Source of the DNA: Paracoccaceae bacterium
Lineage (GTDB): Bacteria; Pseudomonadota; Alphaproteobacteria; Rhodobacterales; Rhodobacteraceae
Length of the DNA stretch: 34,037 nt
Assembly (NCBI GenBank): GCA_021296235.1
Contig: JAGWAS010000035.1
Span: forward strand, 1 to 34,037
Direction: 5' to 3'
The notes beneath the pieces were generated by a model. The model saw only the letters and a list, made by a program, of their open reading frames with translations. It had not been told where the DNA came from and did not search any database. How positions within the stretch are numbered: the stretch's first letter is position 1; the number at the start of each line of letters is the position of its first letter. Position numbers and translations under genes: made by a program. Shown here in pieces: positions 16,944-24,843 of this stretch.

Positions 16944-18245
16944 ATGGTGAACGAAACCAAGCTGCAGACGCCGCCAGGCTACAGAATTCTTGACATTGAT
17001 GGGCTGCGTGCACTCTTGGCGGGCCTTCCGCTGAGGGAAAAATTGGGCGGTGATCCGAAGGAGTGGACCATTGAGGAGGTTGGCGACGGAAACCTGAATT
17101 TGGTTTTCATTGTCCGCTCCAGCGCAACCGGATTTGCCGTCAAGCAGGCGCTGCCTTATGTCCGCCTTGTTGGCGACAGTTGGCCGCTGCCGCTGTCGCG
17201 CGCCCATTACGAGCACATGGCGCTGTCCATTCAGGCAAAGCATGCAGCCGGTTTGGTCCCGGCGATTCACCATTACGACAAAACTCTCGCGCTGATCGTG
17301 ATGGAGCTACTGGATCCTCACATCATCATGCGCCGCGGCATGATATCGGGGATCCCCTATCCCAAATTTGCCGATGACATATCCACCTTCATGGCAGCAA
17401 ACCTGTTTCACACCTCGGCCCTTGCCCATTCGGCACACGACTTCAAGGGGCTGATTGCGGACTTTTCCGGAAACACTGCACTGTGCAGGATCACCGAGGA
17501 TCTGATCTTCACCGAACCCTACATGATGGCGGAGAACAACCGCTGGACGAGTCCTTGGCTTGACGGGCAGGCCGCCTCGATACGGGCCGATGTCGATCTG
17601 AAATGTGCGGTCTCAAAACTGAAACTCAAATTCATTGGATCGCCGGAAGCAATGATCCACGGCGACCTTCACACCGGCTCAGTGATGCTCACTGCAGACG
17701 ACACGCGCGTCATTGATCCGGAATTTGCCTTCATGGGGCCGATGGGCTTTGATGTGGGTGCATTGATAGCCAACCTTCTCCTCAACTACTTTAGCCAGAT
17801 AGGGCATGAAGGACACGTTGGTGCCCGCGATGAATATCGGGTTTGGATTCTTGACGCGGTTGAGCAGGTTTGGATGCTTTTCCGCCGAAAGTTCATTGCG
17901 CAATGGGAAGCGCACGGCACCGGGGACGGTTATCCTGCCGTCCTGTTCGAAGATCCGGCCGGAAAGGCAATTCTGGCGCGGGAGCGGGATGCCTACATGG
18001 ATCGGTTGTTCCGGGATACGCTGGGCTTTGCCGCGGCGAAGATGATCCGCCGCATTCTTGGTCTAGCACACAACATTGATCTCGAATGGATCACGGATGA
18101 GCAAACCCGGGCCACCGCAGAGGCCCGCTCGCTCTTGTTGGCGCGCGATCTCATGGTGAACACGGAGAGCTACGGCAGCATCGGGACGGTTGCTGAGGCT
18201 GCTCGGCGGATCAATGCATTGGTCCCCGACATCAAGGGGCCCTGA
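16944..18245 (+). CDS. mtnK: S-methyl-5-thioribose kinase
   Basis: 433 residues, cytosolic. Phosphorylates methylthioribose at C1 in the methionine salvage pathway. Diagnostic motifs are [11 protein letters not shown] (residues 45-55, nucleotide-binding loop), [11 protein letters not shown] (238-248, catalytic D241) and [13 protein letters not shown] (258-270, metal site). The GDLHTGS and PEFAFMGP motifs distinguish MtnK from ordinary aminoglycoside or choline kinases. GGAAGG lies about 9 bases before the ATG at 16944. mtnA follows after 13 bp, so the two form one operon, divergent from the ABC importer. Some MtnK enzymes also accept 5-deoxyribose, which I cannot exclude here. Confidence 0.93.
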   Translation: MVNETKLQTPPGYRILDIDGLRALLAGLPLREKLGGDPKEWTIEEVGDGNLNLVFIVRSSATGFAVKQALPYVRLVGDSWPLPLSRAHYEHMALSIQAKHAAGLVPAIHHYDKTLALIVMELLDPHIIMRRGMISGIPYPKFADDISTFMAANLFHTSALAHSAHDFKGLIADFSGNTALCRITEDLIFTEPYMMAENNRWTSPWLDGQAASIRADVDLKCAVSKLKLKFIGSPEAMIHGDLHTGSVMLTADDTRVIDPEFAFMGPMGFDVGALIANLLLNYFSQIGHEGHVGARDEYRVWILDAVEQVWMLFRRKFIAQWEAHGTGDGYPAVLFEDPAGKAILARERDAYMDRLFRDTLGFAAAKMIRRILGLAHNIDLEWITDEQTRATAEARSLLLARDLMVNTESYGSIGTVAEAARRINALVPDIKGP

Positions 18246-18258
18246 AGGAGGCTGCGGC

Positions 18259-19353
18259 ATGAAAATCGACGGAAAATCAATGCGCACCATATGGGTCGCC
18301 GAGGACGGACGCACCGTCGAGGTAATTGATCAGACAAGGCTTCCGTTCGAATTCGGGGTTCTGCAGTTGCGGAGTGTCGAGGATGCGGCGGTGGCAATAG
18401 AGCGGATGGTTGTGCGCGGCGCTCCCCTGATTGGCGCCACTGCCGCCTATGGGGTTGCGCTGGCCATGGCTGACGACCCTTCAACCGGAAATCTTGCTGC
18501 AGCCTGCGAGCGCCTTATCGGAACCCGGCCAACCGCCGTCAATCTCCGCTGGGCGATTGACAGGATGAGAATGCATCTCGGGAACTGTTCGCCGGAGGAA
18601 CGCGGGAAGGCCGCATACGCGCGCGCCGGCGAGATCTGCAACGAGGATGTCGAGATCAATGCTTCAATCGGTCGAAACGGCCTTGGGATCATTCGTGGGA
18701 TCGCCGCCGAAAAGGCCCAGGGGGAACCTGTCAACATTCTGACGCACTGCAATGCCGGCTGGCTGGCCACGGTCGATTGGGGCACCGCCACTTCACCAGT
18801 CTACATGGCTCATGACGAAGGAACCAAGGTTCACGTATGGGTTGATGAAACGCGCCCCCGGAATCAGGGTGCATCGCTTACCGCCTACGAGTTGGGACAT
18901 CACGGCGTTCCCCACACTGTGATCCCGGACAACACCGGTGGACATCTCATGCAGCACGGGAAGGTGGATCTGGTGATCACGGGCACAGATCGAACCACTG
19001 CTTCGGGCGACGTTTGCAACAAAATCGGAACTTATCTGAAGGCGCTTGCCGCCAAGGACAACGGAGTTCCGTTCTACGTGGCACTTCCTTCGCCGACGAT
19101 TGATTTCACGCTATTCGACGGCGTTGCCGAAATTCCGATTGAGCAGCGCTCCGGTGATGAGGTTGCGAAGATGACAGGCGTTTCCGAAGATGGCTCAATC
19201 CAGACCGTCAACATTGTTTCGAAGGGTTCGCCGGTTGCCAACTATGCCTTCGACGTTACCCCGGCTCGACTGGTTTCCGGTCTCATAACCGAGGCCGGCA
19301 TTTGCGAAGCTTCTCAGGCTGGCATTGCTGCACTGTTTCCGGATCGGCAATGA
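18259..19353 (+). CDS. mtnA: S-methyl-5-thioribose-1-phosphate isomerase
   Basis: 364 residues, cytosolic. Converts methylthioribose-1-phosphate to methylthioribulose-1-phosphate, following MtnK. The family is related to eIF2B subunits. Visible motifs are [14 protein letters not shown] (residues 52-65), [11 protein letters not shown] with catalytic C164, and [19 protein letters not shown] with catalytic D244. The open frame begins at 18190, but the ATG at 18259 has a strong AAGGAGG 7 bases upstream and gives the normal N terminus ([13 protein letters not shown]). It sits 13 bp after mtnK. The later salvage enzymes (mtnB, C, D, E) and the DHAP-shunt aldolase are not in the window. Confidence 0.95.
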   Translation: MKIDGKSMRTIWVAEDGRTVEVIDQTRLPFEFGVLQLRSVEDAAVAIERMVVRGAPLIGATAAYGVALAMADDPSTGNLAAACERLIGTRPTAVNLRWAIDRMRMHLGNCSPEERGKAAYARAGEICNEDVEINASIGRNGLGIIRGIAAEKAQGEPVNILTHCNAGWLATVDWGTATSPVYMAHDEGTKVHVWVDETRPRNQGASLTAYELGHHGVPHTVIPDNTGGHLMQHGKVDLVITGTDRTTASGDVCNKIGTYLKALAAKDNGVPFYVALPSPTIDFTLFDGVAEIPIEQRSGDEVAKMTGVSEDGSIQTVNIVSKGSPVANYAFDVTPARLVSGLITEAGICEASQAGIAALFPDRQ

Positions 19354-19625
19354 CCGGCAGCCTGCACCGGTTTTTGACGGAATGTGTCGCAATGGGAAAC
19401 GCTTGGACCCACCACCCGAATCTCGGCTCGGCTCCAGCTCCGGAAATGGAAGTTGTTGCCGGCACGGTTTTGGCAGCCACCGGCACCATCCCTGATTGGA
19501 GCGCCGCGTGCCATACCGCTGTGGACGTCGCATTTTCGGCACAATTTGGTCGAATTCCGGAACTTTCTTCGATCAACATCGAATTTTCTGCAGCTGCATT
19601 CACTGCTCGTTTTGGCAAGATCTAG
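19350..19625 (+). CDS. possible small ORF overlapping the mtnA stop
   Basis: A 91-codon frame starts with an ATGA overlap at the mtnA stop, the arrangement of a translationally coupled gene. It runs into the 3' end of the convergent phosphodiesterase gene (26 bp overlap). The protein ([20 protein letters not shown] at the start) matches no family I recognise. Third-position GC seems to fall in the second half, which argues against real coding. It may be a chance frame; the alternative is an untranslated 250 bp spacer. Confidence 0.2.
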   Translation: MTGSLHRFLTECVAMGNAWTHHPNLGSAPAPEMEVVAGTVLAATGTIPDWSAACHTAVDVAFSAQFGRIPELSSINIEFSAAAFTARFGKI

Positions 19626-20394
19626 TGCATTTGTTGTGACTTGCGCATGCGGCAAGTGCCGACACCGCATCATCTGATACGATGCCGTCAACACCCAGTG
19701 CCAGCAGGTGGTTCATTTCATCCGGATCGTTGATCGTCCATGCGTGAACGGGGAGGTTCCGGGCATGCGCGGCGTCCACGAGAGCCCTGTCAATGACCGT
19801 CAGGCCCCGGTGCACCGGCGGAACCTGAGCGCAGTTGGCCCTGAAACTGCCGGTCGGCAACCCGAATGACGCAAGGCGAAGGCGGAAGACCTCAAATGGA
19901 CCCATGGAGGTGCAGAGTTTTGGGCCGGCTTCATTGCGAACAAATTCCAATCGTCGGCCGGAAAATGAACCGATGCAGACACGATCCCAAGCGTCATGCC
20001 TTTTCAGAAGGTCAAGGAGTGGCCGAACGACCCCATCGCATTTCGCGTCAATGTTGAAACGGATGTTGGGCCATGCAGAAAGGGCATCCTCAAGCCGGGG
20101 AACCGGTTCCTTGTCATTGATCCGAAATTGCCTGAGTTCGTTCCAAGTGATTTCGGAGATCAAACCGGGGCGTCCGGTAAGCCGCTCAAGCCGATCGTCA
20201 TGGAACACGACAACCTCGCCATCGACGGTGGCCTGCACATCGGTTTCAATATGACGAATTCCCAGATCAATCGCAGCTGCGAACGAAGCCATCGTGTTTT
20301 CCGGGTGTCTTGCCGCATATCCCCGGTGCGCAAGGACGATCGGGGTCTCACCGGTTTTGAGGTATGAGTGCAATTCGGTTTCTCGGATTTTCAT
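19600..20394 (-). CDS. glycerophosphodiester phosphodiesterase (GDPD family)
   Basis: 264 residues. Hydrolyses glycerophosphodiesters to glycerol-3-phosphate plus an alcohol. The GDPD core is clear: AHRGYAARHPENT with H23, R24, E32 and N33; ETDV with metal ligands E50 and D52; FHDD with catalytic H65; and the C-terminal VHAWTIND and GVDGIVSDD. No signal peptide is seen from this start, so it is probably a cytoplasmic UgpQ-type enzyme. The ATG at 20394 (MKIRETELHSYL) is preferred. The open frame runs to 20568, but that would overlap the divergent accD start and adds non-family sequence. It is divergent from accD and convergent with mtnA. It could serve an importer of glycerophosphodiesters, but it is not in the importer operon. 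Confidence 0.9.
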   Translation of the reverse strand: MKIRETELHSYLKTGETPIVLAHRGYAARHPENTMASFAAAIDLGIRHIETDVQATVDGEVVVFHDDRLERLTGRPGLISEITWNELRQFRINDKEPVPRLEDALSAWPNIRFNIDAKCDGVVRPLLDLLKRHDAWDRVCIGSFSGRRLEFVRNEAGPKLCTSMGPFEVFRLRLASFGLPTGSFRANCAQVPPVHRGLTVIDRALVDAAHARNLPVHAWTINDPDEMNHLLALGVDGIVSDDAVSALAACASHNKCTRSCQNEQ

Positions 20395-20511
20395 TGTCGG
20401 CCCAGCCGAATGAAGTGCGGTTTTGCGGGGTGGCCGAAACATTTGCAGTGGATTAACTGACCATGTAGAGGATTCAGCGGACAAACAATCAATTGGCAGC
20501 AACCGGGCGAA

Positions 20512-21423
20512 ATGAACTGGATCACCAATTTCGTAAGGCCCAAGCTCAAATCCATCCTCCAGACGCAACGGGATTCTTCGCCTGACGGCCTTTGGTCAAA
20601 TTGCCCGGAGTGCAGCGCCATGCTATATCACCGGGAGCTGGAGCACAGCCAGAATGTCTGCCCGGGCTGCGACCACCACATGGCGATTGCACCTCGTCAG
20701 CGCTTCGGGCACCTCTTCGATGGTGGAGCATACAGGGACATTGAGGTGCCGCAACCTCCTGTGGACCCGTTGAATTTCAGGGACCAGAAGAAATATTCGG
20801 ACAGGTTGCGCGCCGCCCAGGCGAAGGTGGGATCATCCGATGCCATCATTGTTGCTGAAGGAGAAATCCTGAAGACACGTTTTGTGGTTGCTGCGCAGGA
20901 TTTTGATTTCATGGGTGGTTCGATGGGCATGTATGTGGGCAATGCCATCAGTGCCGCCTGCGACGCCGCCATCAGGTTGTCGGCGCCGCTGGTTGTTTTT
21001 TCGGCAGCGGGAGGTGCGCGCATGCAGGAAGGAATCTTCAGTCTGATGCAAATGCCGCGAACGACCGTTGCCCTCAACCGACTGAAACTGAATCGCAAGC
21101 CTCTTCCCTACATTGTCGTTCTGACGAATCCGACCACCGGCGGCGTTACCGCTTCGTACGCCATGCTGGGTGATGTGCAGATCGCAGAACCAAAGGCATT
21201 GATCGGATTTGCCGGACCAAGGGTCATCGAACAGACAATCCGGGAAAAACTGCCCGAGGGGTTTCAGCGTTCCGAATATCTGCTTGAGCATGGAATGCTC
21301 GACCGGGTTGTGCACAGAAGCAGGATTCGGGAGGAAATCGCAACCGTTGCCCGGCTGCTGATGGGCATGCCGGAAGCGGTCAAGGGTGAACTGACCTCGG
21401 ACGGCCGATCGGCGGCTGTTTAG
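20512..21423 (+). CDS. accD: acetyl-CoA carboxylase carboxyltransferase subunit beta
   Basis: 303 residues, cytosolic. With AccA it transfers carboxyl from biotin to acetyl-CoA to make malonyl-CoA, the committing step of fatty acid synthesis. A four-Cys zinc ribbon lies at the N terminus: C31, C34 (NCPEC) and C50, C53 (VCPGC). The crotonase-like core has [21 protein letters not shown] and [16 protein letters not shown], followed by [12 protein letters not shown]. Length and start are standard. folC follows 20 bp downstream, the usual alphaproteobacterial accD-folC pair. Confidence 0.96.
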   Translation: MNWITNFVRPKLKSILQTQRDSSPDGLWSNCPECSAMLYHRELEHSQNVCPGCDHHMAIAPRQRFGHLFDGGAYRDIEVPQPPVDPLNFRDQKKYSDRLRAAQAKVGSSDAIIVAEGEILKTRFVVAAQDFDFMGGSMGMYVGNAISAACDAAIRLSAPLVVFSAAGGARMQEGIFSLMQMPRTTVALNRLKLNRKPLPYIVVLTNPTTGGVTASYAMLGDVQIAEPKALIGFAGPRVIEQTIREKLPEGFQRSEYLLEHGMLDRVVHRSRIREEIATVARLLMGMPEAVKGELTSDGRSAAV

Positions 21424-21443
21424 GGCTGACGGAGAATTCACAA

Positions 21444-22718
21444 TTGGGCAATGGTGACTCCGGCCGCATTCTTGATCGGCTGAAATCGCTCTATCCGAAG
21501 AGTATCGACCTGACACTCGGTCGTCCGAAGCGGCTGTTGGCCGAACTTGACCACCCCGAAAGGAAGCTGCCGCCTGTCATCCATTTCGCGGGAACCAACG
21601 GAAAGGGATCAATCCTGGCGATGGTCAGGGCCGGCATGGAGGCCGCATCCCTTGATGTCCACACATACATTTCACCGCATTTGACAAAGTTCCATGAACG
21701 CATCCGCCTTGCGGGCGAGTTGATCGAAGAGAACGATCTTGTGGCGGTCCTTGCGGAATGTGAGCGGATCAATTCAGGCAAGCCGATATCGCTGTTCGAA
21801 ATCACAACCTGCGCTGCGTTCCTTGCATTTTCAAGAAACCGGGCGGACGCATTGTTGCTGGAGGTTGGCCTCGGAGGCCGCCTTGATGCGACCAATGTTG
21901 TTGATCAACCGGAACTAACCGTGATTTCCCCGGTGTCGCTTGATCATCAGGAGCATTTGGGCGAGTCGCTCGGTGAAATTGCTGCGGAAAAAGCTGGGAT
22001 CCTGAAGCCGAAGGTGCCCTGTGTCGTTTGTCGCCAGGATCCCGAGGCACTGCGGCAGATTGCAAAGGTCGCAGATTTGCTCGGTGCTCCCCTGTTGCTT
22101 CAGGATCGAGATTGGACAGTCGAATCCTCGGAATTTCAGATCATTCACAGGAGCCCTGAGGGAAAACTAATCCTTCCGAGACCCAGTCTGATCGGGACGC
22201 ATCAGGTTGAGAACGCAGGAGCGGCGATAACGGTGCTGCGCCATTTTGGCTTTGGCCGGGACGCCATTGCTTCGGCAATGACGGATGCAGTGTGGCCGGC
22301 ACGGATGCAACTCCTGAGGGAGGGGCCGCTGGTGGACGCTGCCCGCAGTTCGGAAATTTGGTTGGATGGCGGCCACAATCCCGCTGCCGGCCATGCCGTG
22401 GCGAGCACATTCCGGTCAATGCCGGATCGGGCAACACAGATCATATGTGGCATGCTCGGAAACAAGGACATCAGGAGCTTTCTTGGTGCCCTTCGTGCTG
22501 TCGCAGACAGGCTCTACGGAATTACAATCCCGGGAGAGCCGGCGGCACTTCCGGCCGCGAATGTTGCGCAGGTGGCGCGCGAACTTGGCTTTGAGGCGGA
22601 AGTGTCGCCTGATGTCGAACACGCTGCCCGGAAGATTGCTTCCGAGGTTCCGGATTCGAGGATTCTGATTTGCGGATCACTTTATTTGGCGGGATCGGTT
22701 TTGCGGGAAAACCTCTGA
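21444..22718 (+). CDS. folC: bifunctional folylpolyglutamate synthase/dihydrofolate synthase
   Basis: 424 residues, cytosolic. Adds glutamate to dihydropteroate and to reduced folates. The Mur-ligase P-loop is HFAGTNGKGS at residues 47-56. The DHFS/FPGS block LFEITTCAAFLAF, then LLLEVGLGGRLDATN (about 133-147) and SLDHQEHLG follow, with the Mur-ligase C-terminal domain (WLDGGHNPAAG) behind. The start is TTG at 21444, with GGAG 9 bases upstream, 20 bp after accD. No in-frame ATG gives a full N terminus. Its 3' end overlaps the convergent transglutaminase gene by 42 bp. Confidence 0.94.
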   Translation: MGNGDSGRILDRLKSLYPKSIDLTLGRPKRLLAELDHPERKLPPVIHFAGTNGKGSILAMVRAGMEAASLDVHTYISPHLTKFHERIRLAGELIEENDLVAVLAECERINSGKPISLFEITTCAAFLAFSRNRADALLLEVGLGGRLDATNVVDQPELTVISPVSLDHQEHLGESLGEIAAEKAGILKPKVPCVVCRQDPEALRQIAKVADLLGAPLLLQDRDWTVESSEFQIIHRSPEGKLILPRPSLIGTHQVENAGAAITVLRHFGFGRDAIASAMTDAVWPARMQLLREGPLVDAARSSEIWLDGGHNPAAGHAVASTFRSMPDRATQIICGMLGNKDIRSFLGALRAVADRLYGITIPGEPAALPAANVAQVARELGFEAEVSPDVEHAARKIASEVPDSRILICGSLYLAGSVLRENL

Positions 22719-23519
22719 GATTTGACTGACGCCTATTGCCACCTTCATGGTTTCGTTGCCGCCGCCGCGCACAACGCCGGTTACCGGCGCTGCATCCGAA
22801 TAATCCCGGCCGACCGCAATTCGCACATGGGATTCATCGGGTGCAATTCCGTTCGAGACGTCGAATCCGGTCCAACCGAGATCGTCAATGAAGACCTCCG
22901 CCCAGGCATGCATGGCCTCCTGTTCAATTCGGTCGCGCATTCGCAGGTATCCGCTGACATAGCGAGCCGGCAGCCCAAGAAGCCTGGTGGCGGAAATGAA
23001 TATGTGGGCGTGGTCCTGGCAAACACCCTCGCCCTTCAGCGCGGCCTCCTCGGCGGTCGTTTCCGTGCTTGTGCTTCCAATCCTGTAGGTAACGGCCGCA
23101 CGTACATGGTTCGAAAGCCGGTGCAATGTTTCCGGGTTTTGGGGGTCGTCATCGGCAAAATTCGCGGCGATCCGCCCAACTGCCTCTCCGGGATTTGTTT
23201 TCGGGGTTGAGGCCTTGAACGCCCATGCGGGCGATTGCTGAGGGTCGGTTCCGCAAATCCCGGCCAAATCCCGGGTTTCAACGTCCGCACACATTTCGAA
23301 ACTGATGTCCTGCCGTTCGCCCTCAACCTCAACGAGTTCGACCTGATTTCCGAAGACGTCGCGAAATGAACTGCAGAGAGTGCAACCGGACAGTTTCAAC
23401 TCACGCATTTGGACGTCCTGACCGCAGTCCGGACTGGGTGTCATCCTGATTTTCATTTTGCCGCCGGCAATCGGCCGGGCGTAGTGAAATTCCGTCAAGT
23501 GCCTGATATGGAGAAGCAT
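22677..23519 (-). CDS. transglutaminase-like cysteine protease family protein
   Basis: 280 residues, no signal peptide. The N-terminal beta region (LHIRHLTEFHYARPI, typical of bacterial transglutaminase-like proteins) precedes the core with the catalytic triad C167 (GEGVCQDHAHIF), H204 (MHAWAEVFI) and D220 (WTGFDVSNG). Such proteins are predicted peptidases or amidases of unknown substrate; homologues often sit with alpha-E and circularly permuted ATP-grasp genes, which are absent here. The ATG at 23519 is chosen because it begins at the conserved domain edge. The frame to 23777 would overlap trxA. It lies 112 bp downstream of trxA on the same strand. Confidence 0.85.
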   Translation of the reverse strand: MLLHIRHLTEFHYARPIAGGKMKIRMTPSPDCGQDVQMRELKLSGCTLCSSFRDVFGNQVELVEVEGERQDISFEMCADVETRDLAGICGTDPQQSPAWAFKASTPKTNPGEAVGRIAANFADDDPQNPETLHRLSNHVRAAVTYRIGSTSTETTAEEAALKGEGVCQDHAHIFISATRLLGLPARYVSGYLRMRDRIEQEAMHAWAEVFIDDLGWTGFDVSNGIAPDESHVRIAVGRDYSDAAPVTGVVRGGGNETMKVAIGVSQISEVFPQNRSRQIK

Positions 23520-23631
23520 CCCACTGCCCATGCGACTTGGTGCAAGCTTGGAGCCCGGCTTGAGCTGTTCAGGTCGGGCGGACGGGTCCGGGTCGCCGGC
23601 GGCGTCATCGAAACGGGATTTTCCGGACGTT

Positions 23632-23952
23632 TCAGATGGACGATTCAATCCATTTTTTGAGGTCGGCCTTGGACGATGCGCCAGTTCGGTTTGAGATCGG
23701 CTCGCCGTTGCTGAAGATGAACAGTGCCGGAATTCCGCGCACACCAAGCTTTGACGGCGTGTTCGGATTGCTGTCAATATCGACCTTTACAACAGAAATG
23801 CGGCCGTTCAACTCTTCCGCCAATTCCTCAAGAGCAGGAGCGATCTGTCGGCAGGGGCCGCACCATTGAGCCCAGAAATCAACCAAAACCGGAATATCGG
23901 AGGATTTGAGCTCCGATTCGAAGTTGTCGTCTGAAAGGTGCTTGATGCCCAT
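23632..23952 (-). CDS. trxA: thioredoxin
   Basis: 106 residues, cytosolic. The active-site motif WCGPC has C31 and C34, preceded by VDFWAQ and followed by the cis-Pro loop (RGIPALFIF). This is the standard thioredoxin fold for reducing protein disulfides. The ATG at 23952 has GGGGAG about 8 bases upstream. The Shine-Dalgarno sequence lies partly inside a small hairpin (23963-23978). In many alphaproteobacteria trxA follows addA closely. Here about 890 bp separate them, occupied partly by a broken cupin gene on the other strand, so trxA probably has its own promoter. Confidence 0.95.
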   Translation of the reverse strand: MGIKHLSDDNFESELKSSDIPVLVDFWAQWCGPCRQIAPALEELAEELNGRISVVKVDIDSNPNTPSKLGVRGIPALFIFSNGEPISNRTGASSKADLKKWIESSI

Positions 23953-24528
23953 GAAAGGATCTCCCCGTTTGTCCGGGGCAAGAAATAGGGTCGGGGGTCG
24001 GTTGCGTCAAGCAGATCCGGATGGAGGTGCCCCGTCCCAATCCCGGCCAAGCTCGCCCTCCGCTGCGTTCCCAATTTGCCCCGCCGTCATCCCGTTTGTC
24101 GGTCGCCCTTCCGACTTGTCTGGTGCCGGTTACGCTTCTCCTGCGAAACTTCAGGGTGTGCCAAGCTGCCCGGTTTACAAGACTGCCGAAGGGGCAATTC
24201 AGAATTGCACGCAATCTGCAGGAACATTCCGGAGGGGATTGCCGCCGGCCCGCCTCGATGACCGCCTGTTTCATCACGCACCTTGGAGTGTCTTGAAGGA
24301 CAAGGGTCAATTGTCAAAGAAGGATTGCGATGCCCGCAAGTCTGAGGTCTTGGCGGTGCCAACAGGATGTTCACTCAATTTGTCAGCGGCCGAAATCTCC
24401 AATTCCGGATTTCAATCGACAGCAGGTGGGCCGCTGAATGATGTGTGGGCGCGAAAATCGAATTGACCAAACTGCCAACCTCATGGAAACTGCGAACCGA
24501 GACGCGATGCCAACATTGGAGACAGAGG
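23953..24528. other. region between trxA and the cupin pseudogene, no gene recognised
   Basis: About 575 bp. Several open frames exist on both strands, the longest a 186-codon plus-strand frame at 23906-24466, but none looks like a protein family and that one overlaps the trxA start. The trxA promoter should lie at the left end. I see no terminator or repeat apart from the trxA leader hairpin (CCCCG at 23963-23967 pairing with CGGGG at 23974-23978). Confidence 0.6.
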
Positions 24529-24796
24529 ATGGCAGACCATCCGCAGGCAACATCTGCAGTGAAGATCGACAACGTGCTTCGAACCGGGTCAGGCAACCGG
24601 CCATCATCGTCATCAATTTGACTACACGGTGGTTCCCATGACGAACGGACAGCTGCGCATCGTTGATGCCGACGGCGTCGAGACGATGGCCCAACTGGTG
24701 CAGGGGGAGCCTTATTTCAGAAGGGCAGGTGTCGAACACAACGTCATCAATGATGACGACAAGCCAAACGCTTTCATTGAGGTCGAACTCAAGTAG
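24529..24796 (+). pseudogene. cupin-domain protein, broken by a small deletion
   Basis: A start with GGAG 7 bases upstream (ATG at 24529) reads MADHPQATSAVKIDNV, a usual N terminus for small BauB-like cupins. The frame is then lost. In another frame, from about 24578 to the TAG at 24794-24796, the rest of the cupin is intact: FEPGQATGHHRHQFDYTVVP, RIVDADG and PYFRRAGVEHNVIN, ending in FIEVELK. The metal-site histidines HHRH and the later H of VEHNVIN are kept. The strand that normally links the two halves (consensus like R-V-T-E-W-R) is missing, consistent with a short out-of-frame deletion near 24577. The remaining ATG at 24638 could make a 52-residue C-terminal fragment, probably non-functional. 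Confidence 0.7.
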
Positions 24797-24843
24797 CCGT
24801 GAACAACAAATCCATCCCCTTCACATGCCAATACCGGACAGCA

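Noticed and set aside
23906..24466. 186-codon plus-strand frame upstream of the cupin pseudogene
   Set aside because: Low-complexity Pro/Ser/Arg-rich composition, overlap with the trxA start, and no family resemblance suggest a chance frame in GC-rich DNA.
24383..24739. 118-codon minus-strand frame over the cupin remnant
   Set aside because: It is the antisense shadow of sequence that reads as a clear cupin on the plus strand.
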